A stretch of DNA of 64,000 nucleotides from Aureispira anguillae (GTDB taxonomy: Bacteria; Bacteroidota; Bacteroidia; Chitinophagales; Saprospiraceae), in the NCBI RefSeq assembly GCF_026000115.1, contig NZ_AP026867.1:1891501-1955500 (forward strand), given 5' to 3'. Below, piece after piece: positions 25,540 through 34,171 of the stretch (the stretch's first letter is position 1; every line of letters begins with the position of its first letter). The position numbers were made by a program, and so were the translations under genes. Under the pieces are notes generated by a model. That model was not told the origin of the DNA. It did no database searches and was given only the letters and a program-made list of their open reading frames with translations.

Positions 25540-25717
25540 GTTGCATCTATGGGGATAGGGCGCAACGACTAGAGGGCAACTTCTAGCGTCCAACTGCTAA
25601 GTATGCATACCAAAAGGGTGTGCTTTATAGGTCAAGTTGAGTGTTTCTATGGATCTAGTGCCTTAGAAGGTAGGCGGCTTAAAAAAGTTGAAGGGTTCGA
25701 ATCCCTTTGCTAGAGCA
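25540..25717 (+). ncRNA. Structured early leader RNA with tRNA-like end
   Basis: Hairpins in order: CTAT-GGGG-ATAG (25547); CTAGAGG-GCAA-CTTCTAG with a GNRA loop (25569); GCATACC/GGTGTGC (25605). Then comes a cloverleaf (25652-25717): closing stem GATCTAGT/GCTAGAGC, D-like arm GCCT/AGGC with loop TAGAAGGT, a short arm GGCTT/AAGTT, and a T arm AAGGG-TTCGAAT-CCCTT. Element C keeps every stem with compensating changes. There is no 7-base anticodon loop, so it is not an ordinary tRNA. Confidence 0.7.
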
Positions 25718-25807
25718 AAAACCAATTATTAAAACTAGTAAAGTAAGGCAACTGCACACAAAGGCGGTTAGGCGAAGCTTTGCCCAAACACAACGAATCA
25801 CAAACAA

Positions 25808-26089
25808 ATGAAGACAAACACGACAAAGACAACAGAGCGCAATCGTAGTTTTTACCAACATGTACTCAATACCTTATCCGCAGCAGATTTTAAGAGTTTA
25901 CCGCAGCAATTGGGCTTAAGTCAACGCATGACCACCCTACGCTTAAGAAATCCTAATCTGCTCGATTATCCCACCATCCAAAAGCTTGTCCCCATTTTGG
26001 GCGCTGACTTAAAAGAAGTGGTTCAGGAGTATGAGTTGGGCTATGATTCGCTGTCTGCACGAGAATACAAAAAATTAATGCATATCTAA
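25808..26089 (+). CDS. First early gene, small HTH-like protein
   Basis: A 93-residue helical protein in which QQLGLSQRMTTLRLRNPNLL looks like a helix-turn-helix. It starts the early operon opposite the repressor, the place of a Cro-type regulator. Element C has a homologue starting at 63885 (shared pattern F..HV.NTLS...KLP). Confidence 0.65.
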   Translation: MKTNTTKTTERNRSFYQHVLNTLSAADFKSLPQQLGLSQRMTTLRLRNPNLLDYPTIQKLVPILGADLKEVVQEYELGYDSLSAREYKKLMHI

Positions 26090-26103
26090 AAAAAGGAGGA
26101 CCC

Positions 26104-26400
26104 ATGAATGAGGTCGAAGAACTCAAGGCCGAACTTAGAAAAGAAATCGAAGAATACAGAGCAGCAAAAAAGGTATTCTATAAACTGATAGCATGTATTA
26201 AAATATTATCGAAGATAAAAATCACCTCTCAGGAAGCAGCGATCCTATTGGGGGTGAAGTCAAGAACGATAAGAAAGTACAATCAAGATCGCAAGTTGTT
26301 GGGGCAGAAATACACCAAAACGGGCAAGATCTTTTTTAGACTTGAACAGGTCATGGCATATCGAGATGATAATTTAAAAGATGCGGATAGTTTTGATTGA
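26104..26400 (+). CDS. Excisionase-like HTH protein
   Basis: The 98-residue protein has an N-terminal coiled coil and a MerR/HTH_17-type domain (ITSQEAAILLGVKSRTIRKY, then GKIFFRLEQVMAYRDD) as in Bacteroidota excisionases and small regulators. AAAGGAGGA lies just upstream of its ATG, a rare good ribosome site here. It may direct excision or early regulation. Confidence 0.7.
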   Translation: MNEVEELKAELRKEIEEYRAAKKVFYKLIACIKILSKIKITSQEAAILLGVKSRTIRKYNQDRKLLGQKYTKTGKIFFRLEQVMAYRDDNLKDADSFD

Positions 26401-26503
26401 GTTCTATACCATTTTTAATGAATTGTTCTTTGATAGATCCTGTGACAAACCCTAACAGAGGGTAAACGTTCAACTACTTTCTTTAGAAAAAAGGTTATAA
26501 GTA

Positions 26504-26549
26504 GTAAGTCGTATGCTTCGTTCCTGTAAATACAGGACATACGACTTAC
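26504..26549. repeat. GTAAGTCGTATG hairpin
   Basis: Arms GTAAGTCGTATG (26504-26515) and CATACGACTTAC (26538-26549) with inner CCTGTA/TACAGG. Same family as the hairpins at 6273 and 41495. Confidence 0.7.
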
Positions 26550-26629
26550 AACTCAAACCTTCATAAGAAAGTAAGAAAGTTTAATACCCACAGGAGCTAT
26601 AAAAGAACGCTAAAAATCAAACCAATATT

Positions 26630-26878
26630 ATGAACAGAATAACAAAATGGCTTCTCTTTGGAGGAACGCTCTTACTGGTCGTCACTTTTATACTGAGCTA
26701 TGAAGTGAGTGCTTCGTTTACCAATAGCATCAAGGAAGAAGTGCGAGCGGTCAGGGTAGAAATTCAAGCGGTCAAGGCTCAAAACAAAGCCATCAAAGCA
26801 GAACTCAAAGCGATTGATCAGGCAATATTTAACCGCAGAATTTCAAATCGTATAGCGCAGCGTTTCCCACCTCAATAA
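26630..26878 (+). CDS. Small membrane protein with coiled coil
   Basis: The 82-residue protein has a span at about 6-24 (WLLFGGTLLLVVTFILSYEV) and a helix of VQAVKAQNKAIKAELKAID type that is likely a coiled coil. Early-operon position; function unknown. Confidence 0.6.
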   Translation: MNRITKWLLFGGTLLLVVTFILSYEVSASFTNSIKEEVRAVRVEIQAVKAQNKAIKAELKAIDQAIFNRRISNRIAQRFPPQ

Positions 26879-26923
26879 TCACCGTTTTAATTGCCCAGCG
26901 TACACCGCTATAAACAACAAACA

Positions 26924-27178
26924 ATGAATTCAAACAGCATTAAATCGAAAAAAAAACTGACCCCATTCTATTGGTTCTTTACTGCTTTTACCTTTCTGCT
27001 TATCTGGAATGCCTATGATATTGCAACCATCATCATTCAACAAAACAAGACAAAGGAAGAGGTTAAGAATCTAAAAGAAGAGAATGAGATACTTAATGAA
27101 GAAATCTTTCAACTTCAAAAAGAGGTTAAGCGAAACCGCCGAATCATAGCCGACAAAGTGCTAAAACTAAATATTTAA
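26924..27178 (+). CDS. Small membrane protein with coiled coil
   Basis: I use the ATG at 26924 rather than the upstream TTG. The 84-residue protein has one span (FYWFFTAFTFLLIWNAYDIATIII) and a leucine-type coiled coil (VKNLKEENEILNEEIFQLQKE). It parallels the previous gene and the two could form a hetero-oligomer. Confidence 0.6.
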   Translation: MNSNSIKSKKKLTPFYWFFTAFTFLLIWNAYDIATIIIQQNKTKEEVKNLKEENEILNEEIFQLQKEVKRNRRIIADKVLKLNI

Positions 27179-27208
27179 ATCACCTTTTAAAACGATCATA
27201 AAACAAAA

Positions 27209-27994
27209 ATGGAACAATACGAATTTTATATCCTTGTGGTCATCAATACGCCCAAAGAAGAAAACGCTTTGTGTTTTGCAACAGAAGCCGAAATTAACGG
27301 GGTATTACCTGCGGATACGGATCTAAACAAAGCTTATATCACCAAGGATTATTACGACAACGACAAAGAGCTAATCTATCTTAAAAAATCAGCAGTAGAC
27401 GCTTTAGCGATTGGTGTGGAAGGAGGCAGAAAGATCGTGCCCAACAACAAGGAAAACCGCAAGGAATTGGGCTTGAAGTACAAAAAAGGCTTCCTAAAAA
27501 AGAGAAAAGTAAAAGAGCCTAAAGAAGCCGCCCCCCAAAAGCCACGCTTTGCAGAATGGATGGAGGTGTTAAAGATGGGGTTGAATTTATTGTTGACCAT
27601 GAAGGAAGAAAGCAAGGCAAAAAAGCCAAGCTCCTCCGCTGCTCCCTCTAGGAATTTAACCGTTTTAGCACAGAAAATTCATGCCCTAAATCAAGTCAAG
27701 GGATTTTGGAACAAAGAGCGCAATATCGGGGAACTGTTAATGGGTGTTACCGCAGAGCTGAGCGGAGCGATGGAGGCTTACCAAGAAAGTACGCCTGCCA
27801 ATTGGGATTTGTACGATGCAGGTATTTATAGCCCCAAAGAAGCTTTTGAACACTACATTCAACATACGTTCGAGGATAAAATTGCTGGTGCCATTATTCG
27901 GCTCTTAGATTTAGCGGCAGGAATGAACATAGATATTGAGCGCCATGTTCGGGTTAAGCTGGCTTACCATTATCTGAAAGAAAATAAAGATTAG
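27209..27994 (+). CDS. Degenerate MazG-like protein
   Basis: Of 261 residues, the last 100 look like an all-helical MazG/NTP-pyrophosphohydrolase domain: IGELLMGVTAELSGAMEAYQ, then FEHYIQHTFEDKIAGAIIRL followed by LDLAAGMNIDIERHV. In active members the helices read ELxEAxE and EELAD. Here the second Glu and the Asp are Gly, so metal binding is probably lost. The N-terminal domain is unrecognised and the linker is Lys-rich. A nucleotide sensor or decoy role is possible. Confidence 0.55.
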   Translation: MEQYEFYILVVINTPKEENALCFATEAEINGVLPADTDLNKAYITKDYYDNDKELIYLKKSAVDALAIGVEGGRKIVPNNKENRKELGLKYKKGFLKKRKVKEPKEAAPQKPRFAEWMEVLKMGLNLLLTMKEESKAKKPSSSAAPSRNLTVLAQKIHALNQVKGFWNKERNIGELLMGVTAELSGAMEAYQESTPANWDLYDAGIYSPKEAFEHYIQHTFEDKIAGAIIRLLDLAAGMNIDIERHVRVKLAYHYLKENKD

Positions 27995-28006
27995 GGGTTT
28001 ATAATT

Positions 28007-28175
28007 GTGAAGAGCTGTGTTTTGCGTTGGCAGAATGCAGCTCCATTTTAAAACGAACTGGATTGGATGCAAAAAGGGTTCGATTCCCTTTCTAGTCACG
28101 AGGAAGCAAACAATCGTTTGCAAGTTACGGCGACTATATGCCGATTTTTTAAAAGAGGGGTTTGGGAGCAACCCC
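28007..28175 (+). ncRNA. Structured leader with T-arm-like hairpin
   Basis: CTGT-G-TTTTG ... CAGAA-T-GCAG (28015-28040) is followed by TCCA/TGGA and then ACTGGA (28057)/TCTAGT (28091) enclosing AAGGG-TTCGATT-CCCTT (28074-28090). GTGA (28007) can pair with TCAC (28096). Further hairpins follow: GCAAAC/GTTTGC, CGGC/GCCG and AAGAGGGG/CCCCTCTT. It lies before the replication-type gene. A decayed tRNA is an alternative. Confidence 0.45.
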
Positions 28176-28226
28176 CTCTTTAACATACTATCTAATCTAT
28201 AAAAACACACAAGGTTTACAATAAGA

Positions 28227-29762
28227 ATGCAAACTCAATCTAACATACACCCTGAGGTTAAAAATAGTTCCCTGAGTCCTAGCTTTTATGAAATGATTGA
28301 TAAAAAGGCGACTCAGAAGGCAGGAAAAGATATGATGGCGGCTTATCAAGCCAAGCGCAAAAAGGCAGGAAAACGGGGCGGTGTAACGCCCTATACCTTT
28401 GATCTGTTTCATGCGATCATTCGCAGCGTTGCCCCCACCATGGAGAATTTAAAGAAGCATCAAGATGGCTTGTATGAGGAATGTCGCATGCATGGAGAGT
28501 ATTGCTGTTTTACGACCATTCCTAGCCTTATCACGCTCTTAAACGACACGGCGAAGCATCGAGTACTATCGCCCAATAAAAAGACTGTCTACAACCAAAT
28601 TAAGAAGCTCATGGACATTGGCATCATTACCGAAAAGATCAACCATGTACATACTGGTTTAAGAAATCCTTATCCAGACGAACAAAGCCCCAAGGGACGA
28701 GGAAAAATCCAATTGTGGATAAGCCCTCAGGTCTTGTGTATAAAGCCTTGCTATGAGGGTTCTGGGGCCTCTGATACCCCCTCTTTTTTTGACGTTAAAG
28801 GGGAAACTTTACCGCAGTACGAACAAAGTTCTTTACTATATAAAGATAAAGAACTAGAATCAATCATTAATAGTCCTTTGGTTGTGAATAAAGCGGCTTT
28901 GGCTGTCGCCAAGCTTAAACCATCCAATATTCAAGATGGAGGACAAGGAAGCAAGTTAATGCCAGTTGATTCTCCAACTATTGCGGCGCTTAATGCTCAG
29001 AAATCGGGTGAAGGACAAGGAAGCAAGTCTATTTCCTCCGATTCTCCAAAGATTACGCCCCGAAAAGCGTCTAAAAAGGAGCATGTTTGCGCAAAATTGT
29101 GGGATTTGATGCGTTACAACCTCTATCAAAACCAAGTCTACAACGAGCAAACCAACACGGATTGTAAATTGATGCTTGGCGAGCTGTTGGATCTAGCAGC
29201 GGAGCATGTAACGGCTTATCGGCAAGCTAAAATCCAGTCGTTCCGTGAAAATCCTGCTTATTTGGCCAGCAGGCAACAAACCAAGTTGCTTAAGAACTTT
29301 GCAGCAGGACTCCCCCATGAGGAGCGCTCTGCCATTGAGATCGTTTCTCATGCCATCATCAAACAACAAAAACACGCCGACAAATACGGCTATCCACTGT
29401 ATTATCCAGTCGATTATCTCAGCTCAACGGCTGCGGTCAAGGCTCTGAATTATTCCATGGACGATTGGGATCGAATACAAGCCAATTATTTTGATAAAAA
29501 CAAAACGGCTAAAGCCTATTTTCAGCAAGTGCAATGGATCAACAAGCGGTACAGCAGCGCCATTGAACAAATGGAGCAGGAAGGCGCAAAGGTAGTCTAC
29601 AAAGACATTGCTCAGCATTACAACCACTGGTATCAAAGCTTGAAAGATAATCCTTATTTGAACGAAGATAAAATGAAAGCCTTAGGCGATTTATTCATAC
29701 AAAAATTTAAACCACTGCTCAACGATGAACACCTCCAACGCCAAAGAAATGGCAAGAACTAA
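28227..29762 (+). CDS. Putative replication protein with winged helix
   Basis: The 511-residue protein has an N-terminal winged-helix region (FTTIPSLITLLND ... KTVYNQIKKLMDIGIITEKINH) like plasmid and phage initiators or DnaD-type replisome organisers. A low-complexity linker with repeated GGQGSK/GEGQGSK segments and a helical C-terminus follow. It is the largest early gene, directly after a structured leader, and no polymerase or helicase gene is present. It therefore probably recruits host replication proteins. Confidence 0.55.
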   Translation: MQTQSNIHPEVKNSSLSPSFYEMIDKKATQKAGKDMMAAYQAKRKKAGKRGGVTPYTFDLFHAIIRSVAPTMENLKKHQDGLYEECRMHGEYCCFTTIPSLITLLNDTAKHRVLSPNKKTVYNQIKKLMDIGIITEKINHVHTGLRNPYPDEQSPKGRGKIQLWISPQVLCIKPCYEGSGASDTPSFFDVKGETLPQYEQSSLLYKDKELESIINSPLVVNKAALAVAKLKPSNIQDGGQGSKLMPVDSPTIAALNAQKSGEGQGSKSISSDSPKITPRKASKKEHVCAKLWDLMRYNLYQNQVYNEQTNTDCKLMLGELLDLAAEHVTAYRQAKIQSFRENPAYLASRQQTKLLKNFAAGLPHEERSAIEIVSHAIIKQQKHADKYGYPLYYPVDYLSSTAAVKALNYSMDDWDRIQANYFDKNKTAKAYFQQVQWINKRYSSAIEQMEQEGAKVVYKDIAQHYNHWYQSLKDNPYLNEDKMKALGDLFIQKFKPLLNDEHLQRQRNGKN

Positions 29763-30201
29763 AAAGAGAAAGTACAAAGCGCCCTCAGTTGCTTATTTGC
29801 AGATAAAATTTAAAAACAACAGCAAGCCCAATGGTTTTAAAATAAGCGACTTTGGCAAGGATTTAAAGAAGATTGAACGGTATTTGGCAAGCGTAGAAGG
29901 AAAATGGTCTTGGGCGGTACTTAAGCAAGTTAAAACAGGGAATATTTATCATTATTACCATCCCAAAACAGGACTACAGCGATTGGATCTAAAGGACTAC
30001 AAAAAACAACTTACTTCCTACTCCTTGTACATCATTCCTACCCAACAATACAAAAACCGCCATGGCAGCCAAAAGGGCATCAGTAAACGGGTTTATGATC
30101 TTAATGAGGTGACAAAATACTGGAATAAGGACGTGCTGAGAATTGATATTTACCAGGAGAAAAAATTGATTAACCGTTACCAAGGAAGATTTTTGATGTA
30201 A
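29725..30201 (+). CDS. Basic early protein
   Basis: A 158-residue basic protein overlapping the end of the replication gene by 38 bases; an internal ATG at 29749 would shorten the overlap. Aromatic and basic segments (WAVLKQVKTGNIYHYYHPK) suggest nucleic-acid contact, but no family is recognised. Confidence 0.6.
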   Translation: MNTSNAKEMARTKKRKYKAPSVAYLQIKFKNNSKPNGFKISDFGKDLKKIERYLASVEGKWSWAVLKQVKTGNIYHYYHPKTGLQRLDLKDYKKQLTSYSLYIIPTQQYKNRHGSQKGISKRVYDLNEVTKYWNKDVLRIDIYQEKKLINRYQGRFLM

Positions 30202-30605
30202 TGGATTATTATCGACAACATTCCGTCCTAATTCAAGATAAGATCCCCTTACAATTACAGCGCTCCCATTGGCATAAATTCCATTACTGGTTAGGTCAAT
30301 ATCTAATTGAAACTAAAGCGCAAAGCACGATTGAAAAATTAATACAAGCTACGCTCTTACAAGCGTTCATCAAAATTTCAAAACTGATTCAACGCCTAGA
30401 ACGAAGTGGCAAACCCATGAAAAGCAAAATAAGCCTGCAACTTAGCCCCTCTGAAAAATACGGTTTAGAGCACAGCATCCAAGCGGTAGCTGAAGAAGTA
30501 GACAAGGATTTTGAACCCTTTTATTTAGCCTATTTACAACCCATTTTAGACCAATTTCACCAACACGACATCAATCAACCCAATCAAGGATTGAGCTTAT
30601 TATAA
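30201..30605 (+). CDS. Helical early protein
   Basis: 134 residues, all-helical in appearance, starting in TAATG overlap with the previous gene. No known motif. Confidence 0.55.
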   Translation: MDYYRQHSVLIQDKIPLQLQRSHWHKFHYWLGQYLIETKAQSTIEKLIQATLLQAFIKISKLIQRLERSGKPMKSKISLQLSPSEKYGLEHSIQAVAEEVDKDFEPFYLAYLQPILDQFHQHDINQPNQGLSLL

Positions 30606-30627
30606 CCGCATTTAAAAGACAATAGAA

Positions 30628-30897
30628 ATGACCAACAAACAATTTATAAAGATGGGCCATTCTGCGTTCCTCATCTGGATCACAACGCTCTTAGGCATCT
30701 ATTTAATTTACCAGTATGGAATAATTGTAATTTTTTGCTTGGGGCTGCTTTTTTGCTGCCTTTGGGGGCTGCTCTATTCCTTTGTAACAGTGACTTATTT
30801 TATCAATTTCCTACATTTTAAAAACTGGGTAGAATCAACGCCCTTAGATATTTATTTACTACTTGACAATAAAGAATCTGACTCCAAACACGATTAA
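30628..30897 (+). CDS. Two-span membrane protein
   Basis: The 89-residue protein has spans at about 12-30 and 32-56 (IVIFCLGLLFCCLWGLLYSFV). One base separates its stop from the next start. Function unknown. Confidence 0.55.
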   Translation: MTNKQFIKMGHSAFLIWITTLLGIYLIYQYGIIVIFCLGLLFCCLWGLLYSFVTVTYFINFLHFKNWVESTPLDIYLLLDNKESDSKHD

Positions 30898-30898
30898 A

Positions 30899-31198
30899 AT
30901 GTACTATAAAAAACAAATTAACACCTTAGAAGAAGCAGAACGACTTGCACTCTTTTTAAGAATGTCTATTCGTCAATTGCTAAGAAAAAAGAGGATGTAC
31001 GATAGTTTATTAGCTAAAAGGATCAGAAGGAAAACTGGCTGGGCAGCAGTTTGGCCAGTTGGTTTAAACCGAATTAAGCTATTAAACGATCCTCGATGTA
31101 AATCCATTCTGCTAAACCTATTTTGTTTAAAGGAAGCCATTCGAATCAAACGCTTTATCCAAAAATTAAACAAGATTAGAAGCGCATTTACCAATTAA
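30899..31198 (+). CDS. Small basic protein
   Basis: I take the ATG at 30899 (MYYKKQINTL), directly after the preceding stop. The 99-residue product is rich in Arg, Lys and Leu helices. It may bind nucleic acid; no family recognised. Confidence 0.55.
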   Translation: MYYKKQINTLEEAERLALFLRMSIRQLLRKKRMYDSLLAKRIRRKTGWAAVWPVGLNRIKLLNDPRCKSILLNLFCLKEAIRIKRFIQKLNKIRSAFTN

Positions 31199-31259
31199 AA
31201 AAAGGAGCTGCTTAGGGATAATAAGCCGCTCCTATTCAAAAGAATTAAAAGACAAAGAT

Positions 31260-32405
31260 ATGACAACTTTCACAAAAAATCCCTACGCAGAAATGCGAAA
31301 AAAGATCAACCGCATTGTATTTCGGGATAGACTAGACAAAACCTTAGACGGAAAATTTAAACACAAGCGTTTTTCTGAGCGGTTTGCCTTGGCAAATACC
31401 GCCTTTATCGGCATGAGCGGCATTGCTCAGCTCGCAAGCATGGGAACTGCTTTTGTGATGCTCTCCTACTTATTTGAAAGCTCGCCAATGCTAATTCGGG
31501 TAATCTTTTCCGCTGCCTTGGTTAGCATGATTGAAGTGGTTAAACGAGAAGCCACCAACGATGTAATGAAGAGTTTAAACCAATACAAAGAGGTTGAAAA
31601 ATTCCCTACCTTTTTAGCCTTGTTGATGGTGGGCACCAGCATTTACATTTCCATTGAAGGTGCCAAGATCTTGCCCAGTCTTTTTATTGCTGATGCCATG
31701 GAGCTGCTCCCTGAAGAAAAAGAAGCCGAAGCAGTCAAGGCAACCTACGATACTAAAATTGAAACCTTGACCAAAGAACGAGAAAATTATATTCAAACTC
31801 GCTTGTATCATGGTAGAATTCGCACCGAAGATTCCGAAGAGGTCATGCGCATTAATGAAAGGATTGCACTGACAGAACATAAAAAAGATTCTGCGCTTCA
31901 AGTATTAGACAAAAAAAATGAAGCCGCTCAAACAGCTACCCTATTGCAAAATAAAGCGGCAAAAGTGGCGATTGAAAAAGAGCGAATGGAGTTAGGAGAA
32001 CAGCTCGTTATTGCAGCCATTGGTTTTGAGATTTTGTTTCTCTTTTCGCTCTGCTTTTCTTGGTGGTATTATACCGAATGTGAAAAGGAAAGACAAAAGG
32101 CGAAGGAGAACAGCTCCCCTTCTAGTGATTCTGAAAATATGCCGAAAGTGGACAAGGAAATTCCTGCTGAAGAAGCGAAGGTTTTAGAGGTGGAAACGAT
32201 TGGTGTTAGAGCAACCAAGAAAGTTAGTTTTAAGGATTACGAGCAGGAAGATCACGTGACCGAAACCGAAAAGGTTAAGAAGGATTATACTCGAATTTGT
32301 CCTGAATGTAATACGCCTTTTGTTCATAAAACCCACAATCATAAGTATTGCAATCGAGTTTGTTTTGAAAGTGCAAGAGCCAAGAAAAAGAATAAAAACA
32401 AATAA
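31260..32405 (+). CDS. Membrane protein with coiled coil and zinc ribbon
   Basis: The 381-residue protein has about three spans in residues 37-145, a long charged helical hairpin (about 150-240), another span (LVIAAIGFEILFLFSLCFSWWYY) and a C-terminal zinc-binding motif (CPECNTPF ... HKYCNRVC) before a Lys-rich end. Membrane plus nucleic-acid-type zinc ribbon suggests anchoring of DNA or a regulator at the membrane. Confidence 0.6.
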   Translation: MTTFTKNPYAEMRKKINRIVFRDRLDKTLDGKFKHKRFSERFALANTAFIGMSGIAQLASMGTAFVMLSYLFESSPMLIRVIFSAALVSMIEVVKREATNDVMKSLNQYKEVEKFPTFLALLMVGTSIYISIEGAKILPSLFIADAMELLPEEKEAEAVKATYDTKIETLTKERENYIQTRLYHGRIRTEDSEEVMRINERIALTEHKKDSALQVLDKKNEAAQTATLLQNKAAKVAIEKERMELGEQLVIAAIGFEILFLFSLCFSWWYYTECEKERQKAKENSSPSSDSENMPKVDKEIPAEEAKVLEVETIGVRATKKVSFKDYEQEDHVTETEKVKKDYTRICPECNTPFVHKTHNHKYCNRVCFESARAKKKNKNK

Positions 32406-32430
32406 GAAAAATTTCTAAAGTGAAGACTTC

Positions 32431-32543
32431 CACTTCCAAAGTGACCGAAGTAAATTTTCGTTACTTTGGAAGTGATTAAAAATGCTGAAACACCGATAAA
32501 TAAAGGAAGTACTTCCAAAGTTAAATTTTCACTTTGGAAGTAA
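32431..32543. promoter_or_regulatory. Two ACTTCCAAAG inverted repeats
   Basis: CACTTCCAAAGT (32431)/ACTTTGGAAGTG (32463) and TACTTCCAAAGT (32511)/ACTTTGGAAGTA (32532). The second, with its ATAAATAAAGGAAG flank, matches 455-489 of element A. It precedes the variable slot in both elements. Confidence 0.6.
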
Positions 32544-32573
32544 AATGGATTAAATCAACTAAAAAAACAAGCA

Positions 32574-33464
32574 ATGGCAACAAGAGCAAAAGACCAATAT
32601 ACTCGCCAATGGATCATCAATAATTCTTTGGATATTATCTCTAATTATGACGATGGCATTTTAACCTTAAGAGGATTGCACTATCAATTAGTCGCCTTAG
32701 GTATGACCAATACCATACAACATTATAAGCGAGTCGTCGCAGCCATGAAAAAGGCACGATGGGAGGGCTTGGTTTCTTTTGAAACCTTTAGCGACCATGA
32801 CCGCTCTGTTTTAGGAATGACCATTATTGATGAAACGATTTTGGATAATGAAGTGGAACGAGCACAGGGCACCATTGAATATATAATGGAAAACTATCAT
32901 AAAAATCGTTGGGAAAACCAACCGTATTTTATTGAGGTGTGGATTGAAAAGAAAGCCCTACAAGGAGTCTTTCAAGCTCCTTGTAGAAATCATGAAGTAG
33001 CCTTGGCACCCTGCAAAGGTTATCCTTCTTTAACCTTTTTGAATGAGGCAACAGATCGTTTTAGAAATGCTATGGATCAAGATAAAAAAGCGGTCATTTT
33101 ATATTTTGGAGATTATGATGCTAGTGGGGAAGATATACCGAGAAGTATTCAAGAGAGCTTGTATGATTTTGGGGTAGATGTCGCAGTTCAACGAGTCGCA
33201 TTGATGGAGGAGCAGGTTTTAGAAATGCAATTGCCCCCAGCTCCAACCAAAAAGACAGATTCAAGGGCAAAGAATTGGACAGGTTTAGGGCAAGTGGAGC
33301 TGGATGCGGTAAAGCCTGAGATTCTTCAAATGATGTGTGAGCAAGCAATAAGGGATTTATTTAATGAAGAGCTATACGAAGAGCTGATGCAGCAGCAGGA
33401 AAAAGAAAAGGAATCGTATGTGATTGCTTTAAAAAAGTTTGTGAATAACTTGAAAGAGGAATGA
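32574..33464 (+). CDS. Toprim-domain protein, Topo VI-A-like
   Basis: The 296-residue protein has a Toprim core: Glu125 in FIEVWIEKKAL and the DxD pair Asp180/Asp182 in VILYFGDYDASGEDI. The N-terminal region has RGLHYQLVALG, which resembles the region before the Toprim domain in Spo11/TopoVI-A-like phage proteins. It probably nicks or cleaves DNA with Mg. It occupies the slot held by the methylase in element A. Confidence 0.65.
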   Translation: MATRAKDQYTRQWIINNSLDIISNYDDGILTLRGLHYQLVALGMTNTIQHYKRVVAAMKKARWEGLVSFETFSDHDRSVLGMTIIDETILDNEVERAQGTIEYIMENYHKNRWENQPYFIEVWIEKKALQGVFQAPCRNHEVALAPCKGYPSLTFLNEATDRFRNAMDQDKKAVILYFGDYDASGEDIPRSIQESLYDFGVDVAVQRVALMEEQVLEMQLPPAPTKKTDSRAKNWTGLGQVELDAVKPEILQMMCEQAIRDLFNEELYEELMQQQEKEKESYVIALKKFVNNLKEE

Positions 33465-33472
33465 TGATAGCT

Positions 33473-34066
33473 TTATTTAATCATATAAAAGTGCTTATTT
33501 TTTAACCAGCTTCTCATAAAATCAACATCACAAATATGAAATACCCAATCCTTATCTAAAGAAGTTTTATAGTTAATAGAATAGATTTTTCCTTTTATAT
33601 CCTTAGCCATAGTTTCAAAATATGGTTTTATTTCTGACCAATTGACATCTTCTTTAGATAAATGATTTGGCAATAAATAGTAAGGCGAGAGTGCTCCTCC
33701 AAAATCAATTATACCATCAAATTTATCAGCGATAAATAAGGTTAACTCCCCTAATATTTGGTGATCTATCGTCTTACTACACATTGCACCAACATCTAAA
33801 CAATACCTTGGTTTAATATTCAATAAATCGCTTATTTGAGATATTTCATTTACAGAATAATCAGTATTAATTTCATTGCTTTCAATATAAAAAGGTCGAT
33901 TTTCATCTGTTGTAATGATCTTACCATTTATAGGATAAGTGGATTTTACCCAAAAACTACTCCCTTCAACCTTTTTCGAGATATTATTAACTATTGAGTT
34001 AATTTCGTTCCATACCAATTTTGTTGGAATAGCTTTCAATAGTATTGATGATGTTGGTCCTCCCAT
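33473..34066 (-). CDS. Cargo protein, possible DUF6368-like
   Basis: The 197-residue soluble protein starts MGGPTSSILL, which recalls DUF6368 proteins, but I am not sure. Immunity-type function is possible. It is convergent with the Toprim gene, nine bases away, and absent from element A. Confidence 0.5.
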   Translation of the reverse strand: MGGPTSSILLKAIPTKLVWNEINSIVNNISKKVEGSSFWVKSTYPINGKIITTDENRPFYIESNEINTDYSVNEISQISDLLNIKPRYCLDVGAMCSKTIDHQILGELTLFIADKFDGIIDFGGALSPYYLLPNHLSKEDVNWSEIKPYFETMAKDIKGKIYSINYKTSLDKDWVFHICDVDFMRSWLKNKHFYMIK

Positions 34067-34129
34067 TATGTTTTTTATAAAGAATGAATATCACTTTTTG
34101 TTAAAGTAATAAAAAAAGTCAAAAAAAAC

Positions 34130-34157
34130 GCCACTAGAAACTAATGGCGTTTTTTAT
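34130..34157. terminator. Terminator, flipped version
   Basis: ACGCCACTAG, AAA, CTAATGGCGT plus T run is the exact reverse complement of the hairpin at 34886 and 1797, with the same AAAAAAGTC flank. It can serve genes on either strand. Confidence 0.75.
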
Positions 34158-34171
34158 TATTGCCTATGACC

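Noticed and set aside
25540-25717. Group I intron or tmRNA
   Set aside because: CAACGACTAGA resembles part of a group I R element, but no matching S element is seen. The tmRNA 5-prime consensus and tag frame are also missing.
28227-29762. Relaxase or conjugation gene
   Set aside because: No His-triad or relaxase motif and no mating-pair genes nearby; the winged-helix replication reading fits better.
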